From positions 1 through 7,253 of the forward strand of contig JBKPBQ010000480.1 of NCBI GenBank assembly GCA_046726955.1: a stretch of 7,253 nt of DNA, written 5' to 3'. The position numbers and the translations under genes were made by a program. Below, in pieces: positions 1 to 6,453 of this stretch; position 1 is the stretch's first letter; the number at the start of each line of letters is the position of its first letter. This DNA comes from CAVPGH01 sp046726955. Its GTDB lineage: Bacteria > Acidobacteriota > Vicinamibacteria > Fen-336. Below the pieces are notes generated by a model. It worked only from the letters and a program-made list of their open reading frames with translations, ran no database searches and was not told the DNA's origin.

Positions 1-2
1 GC

Positions 3-131
3 CGCACCCTCAGCAGCCACAACCGGACGACACACATAAACCTCCGTCAGAGGACGGGGGGCCTCGAGATCGCGAATGCCAACCTCACCATCAACATCGC
101 CGGCGACGGCCGCGTCATCAACCGGGTGTGA
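3..131 (+). pseudogene. 5' fragment of the M36 protease gene (FTP propeptide), ending at an in-frame TGA
   Basis: This stretch is open from the left edge to a TGA at 129-131 and is in the same frame as the protease ORF that follows. Its 42 residues include HNRTTHINLRQRTGGLEIAN and, further on, INIAGDGRVIN. These match the FTP (fungalysin/thermolysin propeptide) pattern of M36 enzymes, in which HNG-THxYLRQ precedes GIEVxNA and DGRVI. After the TGA the frame resumes as RLVTDAAAKVNARAP, as expected for the rest of the propeptide, so this is one gene broken by one codon rather than two genes. The secretion signal and the start of the propeptide lie outside the window. A single substitution (for example GGA to TGA) would explain the stop. 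Two other usually conserved positions also look altered (HNR where HNG is usual, HIN where HIY or HVY is usual), which may point to base errors at a low-coverage contig edge. A true nonsense mutation remains possible. Confidence 0.7.
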
Positions 132-137
132 AGGCTC

Positions 138-2096
138 GTGACGGACGCGGCGGCGAAGGTCAATGCCCGCGCGCCGAGCCTCTCGGCTCCCGACGCCATC
201 CTCGCCGCCGCCCGGCAGCTCGGCCTCTCGACCACGGGCAGCCTCGCGCCGGCCGGCGGCGAGACCCGGTCGGCCCGCCACGAGTACGTCAACCCCGATC
301 TCTCGATCGAGCCGATCCCCGCGCGCGTCGTCTACTACGCCGTGGGCGACGTCCAGCTGCGGCTCGCCTGGGAGGTCCGGCTGCGCACGCCGGACCAGCA
401 GCACTGGTGGAACGCCTGGGTGGACGCGGACACGGGCGTCCTGCTCGAGAAAGCGGACTGGATCGCCAACGACTCGTACCGCGTGCTCGCCCTGCCGCTC
501 GAGAGCCCGAGCGACGGTAAGCGCACGCTCGTGAAGAACCCGGCCGACCCCGTGGCTTCGCCCTTCGGCTGGCACGACACCAACGGCGCCCCCGGAGCGG
601 AGTCGACACTCACGCGCGGGAACAACGTCCGCGCCCAGGAAGACATCGACGCCAACAACACGGGCGGGTTCAGCCCCGACGGGGGCGCCGCCCTGAAGTT
701 CGACTTCCCCTTCGACGACACCAAGGACCCCTCGACGTACCGTCCGGCCTCGATCACGAACCTCTTCTACTGGAACAACATCCTCCACGACATCCACTAC
801 CAGTACGGGTTCGACGAGCAGAACGGCAATTTCCAGCAGAACAACTACGGGCGCGCAAGGAACGGCGGGGGCGACCCCGTCAACGCCGACGCCCAGGACG
901 GCTCGGGCTTCAACAACGCCAACTTCGCGACCCCTCCCGACGGTTTCGCGCCGCGAATGCAGATGTACACCTGGAGGCCCCCCATCGATTCCCTCGTGGT
1001 AGTGAACTCTCCTCCGAGCATCGCCGGCAGCTATACGGCGGCCTCGGCGGGTTTCGGCCCGAGACCCGACTTCACCGGGGTCGCCGGCAATGTGGTCCTG
1101 GTCGTCGACTCCACTGCCCCCACGGACAACGGTTGCGAGGTCCTCACTAACGCGCCCGCGCTCAACGGCAACATCGCCCTCGTGTACCGCGGCACGTGCA
1201 CGTTCGTCACCAAGGTGCGCAACGCGCAGGCCGCGGGAGCGCGAGCGGTCATCATCGTGAACAACGTCACCACCCCGCCGTTCTCACCGGGCGACGACGG
1301 CACCGGGGGCGACATCACGGTCCCCTCCGTGATGGTGGCCAAGGCGGACGGCGAACTCATCCGGGGCGCCCTCCCCGGCGTCAACGCTACCGTGAAGAGG
1401 AACATCAACGCGCCCGCGGACCGCGACAGCGCGATGGACGATGGCATCATGACCCACGAGTACGGCCACGGCGTCTCCAACCGCCTGACCGGCGGCCCCG
1501 CGAACGTGACCTGTCTCGACGGCATCCAGAGCGGAGGCATGGGCGAAGGCTGGAGCGACTTCTGGGGGCTTGCCCTGACCGCGAAGTCAGGAAGCGAGAG
1601 CAAGGAAGGGACGCGGGGGCTGGCCACCTATGTGGCCTTCCAACCGCCGGACGGGCCGGGAATTCGGCACTTCCCCTACTCGCCGGACCTGGCCGTCAAC
1701 CCTCTGACCTACGCGAACCTGCCCCAGACTGGAGGCGAGGTCCACTTCGTCGGCGAGATATGGACGTCGGCGCTGTGGGACATGTACTGGAACCTCGTCA
1801 ACGACAAGGGCTTCGAGCCCAACTTCTACGATGCCCAGAGCCCGGCCGGCAACATCGGCGCCTTGCAGCTCGTGATGGACGGCCTCAAGCTCCAGCCCTG
1901 CAACCCCACGTTCCTCGACGCGCGCGATGCGATCCTGCTCGCCGACCAGAACGACAACGGCGGCGCCAACCAGTGCCTGATCTGGAAGGCATTCGCGAAG
2001 CGGGGAATGGGCGTCAACGCCGACGACGGGAAGAACCACAACGACGTGAACGTCAAGGCCGACTTCAGCGTGCCTGCGCAGTGCACCGGTAACTGA
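138..2096 (+). CDS. M36 family (fungalysin-type) zinc metallopeptidase with PA-domain insertion; N-terminus cut by an upstream stop
   Basis: Predicted secreted zinc endopeptidase that degrades extracellular protein. Numbered from the GTG at 138 (652 residues), the order is: remainder of the FTP/PepSY propeptide (about 1-105); first part of the catalytic domain (about 140-285), with the M36-typical segment NLFYWNNILHDIHYQYGF; an inserted protease-associated (PA) domain (about 290-418), with Cys333 and Cys354 around GNIALVYRGTCTF and the segment NAQAAGARAVIIVNN; then the zinc-site half of the catalytic domain. His440 and His444 of HEYGH, with Glu470 of GEGWSD, are the expected zinc ligands, and Glu441 is the catalytic base. 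The C-terminus (KAFAKRGMGVNADDG and following) closes the family domain, with no extra sorting or PPC domain visible. The GTG is only the first start after the TGA at 129-131. It lacks a well-spaced ribosome site (GAAGG ends 3 nt before it), would remove the signal peptide and splits the propeptide, so the natural gene almost certainly starts upstream of the window. The family call is very secure; the start is not. Confidence 0.93.
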   Translation: MTDAAAKVNARAPSLSAPDAILAAARQLGLSTTGSLAPAGGETRSARHEYVNPDLSIEPIPARVVYYAVGDVQLRLAWEVRLRTPDQQHWWNAWVDADTGVLLEKADWIANDSYRVLALPLESPSDGKRTLVKNPADPVASPFGWHDTNGAPGAESTLTRGNNVRAQEDIDANNTGGFSPDGGAALKFDFPFDDTKDPSTYRPASITNLFYWNNILHDIHYQYGFDEQNGNFQQNNYGRARNGGGDPVNADAQDGSGFNNANFATPPDGFAPRMQMYTWRPPIDSLVVVNSPPSIAGSYTAASAGFGPRPDFTGVAGNVVLVVDSTAPTDNGCEVLTNAPALNGNIALVYRGTCTFVTKVRNAQAAGARAVIIVNNVTTPPFSPGDDGTGGDITVPSVMVAKADGELIRGALPGVNATVKRNINAPADRDSAMDDGIMTHEYGHGVSNRLTGGPANVTCLDGIQSGGMGEGWSDFWGLALTAKSGSESKEGTRGLATYVAFQPPDGPGIRHFPYSPDLAVNPLTYANLPQTGGEVHFVGEIWTSALWDMYWNLVNDKGFEPNFYDAQSPAGNIGALQLVMDGLKLQPCNPTFLDARDAILLADQNDNGGANQCLIWKAFAKRGMGVNADDGKNHNDVNVKADFSVPAQCTGN

Positions 2097-2133
2097 TCCC
2101 GGGGAACGCCGCGACCGGGTATCTCGAAGCACC

Positions 2134-2190
2134 TCCCCGTCCGGGCCGGGTTCGACGCAGTCGGATCCCACGGCTCGGTCCGGACGGGGG
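2134..2190. terminator. Long GC-rich hairpin between convergent genes, probable bidirectional terminator
   Basis: The arms CCCCGTCCGG (2135-2144) and CCGGACGGGG (2180-2189) are perfect 10-bp reverse complements. On the plus-strand transcript the stem can extend inward through G-U and G-C pairs (2145-2152 with 2172-2179). The intervening segment contains a small CGAC/GTCG hairpin (2153-2163). The structure begins 38 nt after the protease stop and 47 nt after the propeller-gene stop on the other strand, so it could terminate both. There is no T-tract on either side, so it is not a classic intrinsic terminator. It may act as an RNA 3'-end stabiliser or with Rho. A weaker imperfect stem (2095-2102 with 2115-2123, one bulged base) lies directly at the protease stop. 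Confidence 0.55.
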
Positions 2191-2274
2191 CTCTACTCCG
2201 GGGCCTTGGCCGCGAGCACGTTCTTGTCGAGGGGCTCTACTGCGGGACCTTGACCGCGAGCACGTTCTTGTCCC
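2187..2274. repeat. 44-bp tandem direct repeat duplicating the 3' end of the propeller gene
   Basis: Copy A (2187-2230) and copy B (2231-2274) are adjacent. Over the first 42 bases they differ at three positions. Copy B is the genuine end of the minus-strand propeller gene (RDKNVLAVKVPQ, stop at 2237-2239). Copy A lies just past the stop and still encodes, in a shifted frame, LDKNVLAAKAPE followed by its own TAG at 2193-2195. Because 44 is not a multiple of three, the second copy is out of frame with the gene and is presumably untranslated. Copy A begins at the right arm of the hairpin that ends at 2190, so the duplication border and the terminator-like structure overlap. Confidence 0.85.
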
Positions 2275-5200
2275 GGACGAGCTGGTTGAACGCGGGAAGG
2301 TCCTGGTCGAGCACCGTCTTCAACGTCGCGAGCTCCGCGTCGATCTTCTTCGAGAGCTCGTCGTAGACCGCGTACGACTGGTCGGTGGGCGCCGCGGCCG
2401 CGCTGCCCACCACGGAGGCGAGCGAGGCGAGCTTGTTGTTCAGGCGGATCGGGAAGTTCAAGGGATCCTGGCTGCTCTGGTTCTTCGTCTGGTAGAGAGC
2501 CTCCTCCACGCCGGTCAGCTTCTTCTTGAACGCGTCGGCGGCGTCGGAGATCGCCTTCTCGTCGGGGATGCCCTTCGCCCTTTCCACCGCCGAGCCCACC
2601 TGGTCGCGCACGGCCCGGATGCGCGCGATCGCGTCGTGGGCCTCGCTCACCTTGTCGCGGATCTTCATCTGCAGGTCGAACTGCTTCTGGTAGTCGGCGG
2701 CGGTCGCCTTGAGCCGGGGATCGGCCCGTAGCTCGAGGGGCTGCGTGAGCGTCTTTCCCGCGGCCTTCAGCCGGACCTGATACGTCCCGGGCACCGCCAT
2801 CGGTCCCCGCATCTCCGCCGCCCACAGGATCATCCCCTTGAAGCGTTTCGAATCGGGATAGCGCAGGTCCCACACGAACCGGTTGGTCCCCGCCTTGGCG
2901 GGCAGCTTGCGCACGGCGGGCGGCGGGCCGAAGCCCTCGCCCTCTCCCGATGGCTCGGGAGCTCCCTCTTCGTCCTTGAGGCTCGAGAAGCTGCGGATCG
3001 TCTTTCCCGTGCTGTCGAGGATCTCCAGCGTGACCTCCTCCTTCTCCTTGGGCTCGGCCTTCAGCGAGTAGTACACGACTGCACCCCCCGGCGGGTTCTG
3101 GCCGACTGGAGGCTCGGCGCGGCCGCCTCCCACGAAGCGGACGACGGGGTCGGGCTTGAAGAGGTGCACGTCGGCGGCGGCGACGTCCGCGCCGAGCTGC
3201 CGCAGCGGCCCGAGGCCGTCGAGGATCCAGAAGCTGCGGCCCTGCGTGGAGGCGACGAGGTCGTCGTCCTTCACCACGAGGTCGGTGACGGGCACCACCG
3301 GCAGGTTGAGCTGGAGCGGCTGCCAGCGGGCCCCGCCGTCGAAGGAGACGTGGACGCCCGTCTCCGTGCCCGCGTAGAGCAGACCCTTGCGGCCGGGGTC
3401 CTCGCGCACCACGCGCACGAAGCTGTCCTCGGGCAGGCCGCCCGAGATGCGCCGCCAGGTCTTGCCGTAGTCCGTCGTGACCCAGGCGTAGGGCTTGTAG
3501 TCGTCGAGCTTGTAGCGGTTGACCGCGAGGTACATCGTGCCCGCGTCGTGCGGCGAGGGATCGACCTGGCTCACCATCCCCCACTCCGGCATGTCCTTCG
3601 GGGTGACGTTCGTCCACGTCTGGCCGGCGTCGCGCGAGACGTGGACGAGCCCGTCGTCCGATCCCGCCCAGAGGAGCCCCTTCTCGAGCTTCGACTCCGC
3701 CATCGCGAAGATCGTCGCGTAGTACTCGACGCTCGTGTTGTCCTGCGTGATGGGGCCGCCGGAGGAGACGAGCTTCGTCTTGTCGTTGCGCGTGAGGTCG
3801 GGGCTGATCGGCTCCCAGGTCTGCCCCTCGTTCCGCGTCCGGAAGAGGACGTTGCCCGCGGCGTAGAGCGTCTCCGGGTCGTGGGGCGAGGCGACGATCG
3901 GGAACGTCCACTGAAAGCGGTACTTCATGCCCTCGGCCCCCCAGCCCATCGGGTTCTCCGGCCACACCGTGACCGTGCGCTGCTCTCCGGTGCGCCGGTC
4001 GAGGCGGCTGATGAAGCCTCCGTAGCAGCCCGCGTAGACGACGTCGGCGTCCTTCGGCTTGGGAGCGATGTACCCGCTCTCGCAGCCGCCGACGTCGTAC
4101 CAGTCCGTGGCCTCGATGCCGGGCCCCCGCGTGCGGCTCGCGATCGCGACCGTCGAGTTGTCCTGCTGCGCGCCGTACACGTAGTAGGGGAAGCGGTCGT
4201 CGGCGATCACGTGGTAGAACTGGGCAGTCGGCTGGTTGTCGAGGCTCGACCACGTCGCACCCCCGTCGTAGGACACGGTGGCCCCGCCGTCGTTGCCCTC
4301 GACCATCCGCATCGGGTCCTCGGGGGCGATCCAGAGGTCGTGGTTGTCGCCGTGGGGCACCTGGACGGCGGTAAAGGTCTTCCCTCCGTCCACCGAGCGG
4401 AAGACGCCGACGTTCAGCACGTAGACCGACTCCGCGTTCTTGGGGTCCGCGAAGATGTGCGTGTAGTACCAGGCGCGCTGCCGGAGCTTGCGCTCCTCGT
4501 TGACCTTCTTCCAGGTCTTGCCCGCGTCGTCGGAGCGGAAGACCCCGCCCTCCTGGGCCTCGATGATCGCCCACACGCGGTTCGGGTTGGCAGGGGAGAC
4601 GGTCACGCCCACGCGGCCCCAGACGCCCTTGGGCAGGCCCTCGCCCGTGAGCTTCGTCCAGTTGTCGCCTCCGTCCACGGACTTCCACAGGCTGCTGCCG
4701 GGGCCGCCGCTCTCCAGGCTCCAGGGCGTGCGCAGCGCCTGCCAGAAGCCCGCGAAGAGCACGCGCGGGTTGGTGGGGTCCATGGCGAGATCGACGGCGC
4801 CCGTCTTGTCGTCGACGAACAGGACCTTCTGCCAGGTCGCGCCGCCGTCCTTCGAGCGGAAGACGCCGCGCTCGGGGTTGGGGCCGAACGTGTGGCCGAG
4901 CGCGGCCACGTAGACGAGGTCGGGGTTGGTGGGGTGCACGCGGACGCGGCCGATCTGCCGCGTGTCCTTGAGCCCGACGTTCTTCCAGGTCTTGCCCGCG
5001 TCCGTCGACTTGTAGACGCCGTCGCCGTGCGACACGTTGCCGCGGATGCAGCTCTCGCCCATCCCCACGTAGACGACGTTGGGATCCGAGGCCGCGACCT
5101 CGACCGCACCCACCGATCCCGTGCCGAGCTGCCCGTCGGTCATGGGCTGCCAGTTGAGCCCGCCGTCGGTCGTCTTGAAGACGCCGCCGCCGGTGGCTCC

Positions 5201-5416
5201 GAGGTAGTAGACGCGCGGCTGCCCGGCGACGCCGGTCACGGCGGTGACGCGCCCGCCGCGGTAGGGACCGATGCCGCGCCACTGCAGGCCCTGGAGCAGG
5301 CTCTTGTCGTAGGCGGGAGCGGGCTTGCTCGGGGCCGCGGCCTTGGACTCGGCGGCGAGGACGGACGCGGCGGCGAGGAGAGACAGCGCGAGGAGCGGTT
5401 GCTTTCGCGACGTCAT
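2237..5416 (-). CDS. Secreted Asp-box/BNR-repeat beta-propeller protein (VPS10/sortilin-like, often labelled glycosyl hydrolase)
   Basis: A 1059-residue exported protein. Residues 1 to about 28 form a signal peptide: basic MTSRK, a Leu/Ala-rich core, then small residues. The body has eleven Asp-boxes of the S-x-D-x-G-x-T-W type, starting near residues 82, 137, 188, 246, 295, 341, 382, 527, 594, 647 and 691, several preceded by GVFRS. Such repeats sit in the blades of sialidase- and sortilin-type propellers. The opening LQWRGIGPYRGGRVTAVTGV is typical of large acidobacterial-type members annotated as WD40/YVTN/BNR-like or VPS10-domain proteins. Residues about 775-900 look like a beta-sandwich domain (GTYQVRLKAAGKTLTQPLEL). 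Residues about 905-1059 are mostly helical and charged, possibly coiled-coil. I see no recognisable glycosidase active site, so the label glycosyl hydrolase is doubtful; substrate or ligand binding at the cell surface or outside is more likely. The ATG is supported by a well-placed GGGAGG. The gap to the upstream GntR gene is 39 bp, suggesting co-transcription. The 3' end is duplicated downstream. Confidence 0.9.
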   Translation of the reverse strand: MTSRKQPLLALSLLAAASVLAAESKAAAPSKPAPAYDKSLLQGLQWRGIGPYRGGRVTAVTGVAGQPRVYYLGATGGGVFKTTDGGLNWQPMTDGQLGTGSVGAVEVAASDPNVVYVGMGESCIRGNVSHGDGVYKSTDAGKTWKNVGLKDTRQIGRVRVHPTNPDLVYVAALGHTFGPNPERGVFRSKDGGATWQKVLFVDDKTGAVDLAMDPTNPRVLFAGFWQALRTPWSLESGGPGSSLWKSVDGGDNWTKLTGEGLPKGVWGRVGVTVSPANPNRVWAIIEAQEGGVFRSDDAGKTWKKVNEERKLRQRAWYYTHIFADPKNAESVYVLNVGVFRSVDGGKTFTAVQVPHGDNHDLWIAPEDPMRMVEGNDGGATVSYDGGATWSSLDNQPTAQFYHVIADDRFPYYVYGAQQDNSTVAIASRTRGPGIEATDWYDVGGCESGYIAPKPKDADVVYAGCYGGFISRLDRRTGEQRTVTVWPENPMGWGAEGMKYRFQWTFPIVASPHDPETLYAAGNVLFRTRNEGQTWEPISPDLTRNDKTKLVSSGGPITQDNTSVEYYATIFAMAESKLEKGLLWAGSDDGLVHVSRDAGQTWTNVTPKDMPEWGMVSQVDPSPHDAGTMYLAVNRYKLDDYKPYAWVTTDYGKTWRRISGGLPEDSFVRVVREDPGRKGLLYAGTETGVHVSFDGGARWQPLQLNLPVVPVTDLVVKDDDLVASTQGRSFWILDGLGPLRQLGADVAAADVHLFKPDPVVRFVGGGRAEPPVGQNPPGGAVVYYSLKAEPKEKEEVTLEILDSTGKTIRSFSSLKDEEGAPEPSGEGEGFGPPPAVRKLPAKAGTNRFVWDLRYPDSKRFKGMILWAAEMRGPMAVPGTYQVRLKAAGKTLTQPLELRADPRLKATAADYQKQFDLQMKIRDKVSEAHDAIARIRAVRDQVGSAVERAKGIPDEKAISDAADAFKKKLTGVEEALYQTKNQSSQDPLNFPIRLNNKLASLASVVGSAAAAPTDQSYAVYDELSKKIDAELATLKTVLDQDLPAFNQLVRDKNVLAVKVPQ

Positions 5417-5422
5417 GGAGGG

Positions 5423-5428
5423 CCTCCC
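5423..5428 (-). promoter_or_regulatory. Ribosome binding site of the propeller gene
   Basis: Read on the minus strand, GGGAGG lies 6 nt before the ATG at 5416. It is a strong Shine-Dalgarno match that fixes the start immediately before the signal peptide. The 39-bp gap back to the GntR stop shows no convincing -35/-10 pair. Confidence 0.7.
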
Positions 5429-5455
5429 GTGGGCTTGGTGGGGCGGATCTTACTT

Positions 5456-6388
5456 TCAGTTCGGGCGTCGACGAGGACGTACGATCGGGGCCAGCGACTC
5501 CCGCAGCCGCTTGAGCGCGGCCTGGCTCAGCACTCGGAACTCGCGCATCCGTCGCGGACGCAGCGGACGGAGGGCGTCCGCGGCCAGCGCGTCCGCCAGC
5601 ACGAGGTCCGCGACCGGCAGCACGCGCGCCCAGTCTCGCTTGCGGGCGAGGAGCCTCACCTCGGCGAGCACGTCGTCGCCGCGCAGCGCGCGCAGGAGCA
5701 CCGTGGCGAAGGGCAGCACGGTCGGCGAGTGCGAGACGACGAGCACGGTCGCGCCCTCGGCGAGGTCCTGGATGAGCTCCTGGTCCTTCCGGGAGAACTC
5801 GAGGTGGAGCACCTCCACCGCCGCGCTCGGAGCGAGCCGCGCCACCGTTCCCGCGTGGTAGGGCAGGGTCAGGACGAGCGCGCCCGCGAGGAGCGCGGGA
5901 TCGGCCTCCGCCTGCTTGATCGAGCAGCTCGTCACGGGAATGGCGAGAACGTCCCGGACCTCCCGCGCCACGAGCTCCCCCATCTCGCTCGAGGGATCGA
6001 CGACGACGAGCTTCTCCGGCGTCGCCGCCTTCAACCAGCGCTCAACCGCCTCGCGCACCTGGAGCGCGGTGTGCCCCTTGCGGAAGGCCGCGCGCAGGGC
6101 GAGGCGGATCATCTCGTCGAGGCTTCCCGCCTCCTCGAGGGACGCCGGCGCCCGCCGCCGCACGAAGACGCCCGCGCCTCGGCGCAGCTCCACGTGGCCG
6201 GAGGCGGCGAGGGTCTGGTAGGCCGCGGAGACGGTGTTCGCGTGGAGGTCCAGGCGGCGCGCGAGGGCGCGCACGCTGGGCAGGCGCTGTCCCGGCTTCA
6301 GCCGTCCCCCGAGGATCTGCAGCTCGAGCTGGGCCACGAGCTGGCCGCGCATCGGCACACCGCCCCGGCGGTTGAGGACGAGGTCCAT
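5456..6388 (-). CDS. GntR-family transcriptional regulator with an unassigned C-terminal effector domain
   Basis: A 310-residue DNA-binding regulator. Residues 1 to about 78 are a classic GntR winged helix: RGQLVAQLELQILGGRLKPGQRLPSVRALARRL, then the recognition-helix region DLHANTVSAAYQTLAASG and the wing VELRRGAGVFV. Residues about 85-122 are helical and probably link the domains. Residues about 125-300 form an alpha/beta-looking region with short hydrophobic strands (KLVVVD, ALVLTLPY, ATVLVVSHS, ADLVLAD) consistent with a ligand-binding fold such as a periplasmic-binding-protein-like domain. It is not the aminotransferase domain of MocR-type members, and the protein is much longer than the YtrA type. 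The ligand is unknown. The ATG at 6388 has only a weak GAGAG nine bases upstream. The gene sits 65 bp after the FHA regulator and 39 bp before the propeller gene, so control of its own operon is the simplest guess. The basic tail (RPRRRPN) might add non-specific DNA contacts. Confidence 0.85.
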   Translation of the reverse strand: MDLVLNRRGGVPMRGQLVAQLELQILGGRLKPGQRLPSVRALARRLDLHANTVSAAYQTLAASGHVELRRGAGVFVRRRAPASLEEAGSLDEMIRLALRAAFRKGHTALQVREAVERWLKAATPEKLVVVDPSSEMGELVAREVRDVLAIPVTSCSIKQAEADPALLAGALVLTLPYHAGTVARLAPSAAVEVLHLEFSRKDQELIQDLAEGATVLVVSHSPTVLPFATVLLRALRGDDVLAEVRLLARKRDWARVLPVADLVLADALAADALRPLRPRRMREFRVLSQAALKRLRESLAPIVRPRRRPN

Positions 6389-6414
6389 GGTGGGGTGCTC
6401 TCGGTTTGGGCGGG

Positions 6415-6420
6415 ATTATG
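6415..6420 (-). promoter_or_regulatory. Possible -10 box upstream of the GntR gene
   Basis: CATAAT on the minus strand matches five of six bases of TATAAT and is one of few AT-rich spots in the region. It would start a transcript roughly 20 nt before the ATG at 6388. No good -35 is visible at the right distance; the expected place falls inside the palindrome at 6428-6442. This is a weak call. Confidence 0.3.
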
Positions 6421-6427
6421 GACCGAC

Positions 6428-6442
6428 GGCGCGCGGCGCGCC
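6428..6442. repeat. Perfect palindrome upstream of the GntR gene, candidate operator
   Basis: GGCGCGC and GCGCGCC are perfect 7-bp inverted arms around a single G. The site lies in the 65-bp gap between the FHA regulator and the GntR gene, 7 bp upstream of the possible -10 box, where a repressor would block a -35 region. It does not show the GT...AC core common to many GntR operators. It could instead be a short hairpin at the 3' end of the FHA gene, or chance in GC-rich DNA. Confidence 0.4.
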
Positions 6443-6453
6443 ATGCCGGGCGG

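Noticed and set aside
129..131. TGA read as selenocysteine or as glycine by an alternative code
   Set aside because: The column is not a Cys/Sec position in M36 propeptides. The protease itself ends at a TGA (2094-2096) placed at the family's normal C-terminus, and the GntR and FHA genes also end in TGA, so TGA is an ordinary stop here.
1196..2092. A 298-codon plus-strand frame inside the protease gene
   Set aside because: It overlaps the zinc-site half of the M36 domain in another frame and has an Arg/His-rich composition with no family signal.
2193..5282. A 1029-codon open frame on the minus strand overlapping the propeller gene in another frame
   Set aside because: It is Arg-rich and motif-free, while the other frame carries the signal peptide, ribosome site and Asp-boxes. 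It is a high-GC shadow; its only sensible residues are the last ones, from the duplicated terminus.
2237..5416. Confident assignment of the propeller protein as a glycosidase
   Set aside because: Asp-boxes are structural and occur in many non-enzymes. I could not identify catalytic residues, so only the fold-level call is made.
6389..6453. Intrinsic terminator for the FHA gene
   Set aside because: The palindrome has a single-base loop and no following T-tract, so it is a poor terminator; an operator or chance origin is at least as likely.
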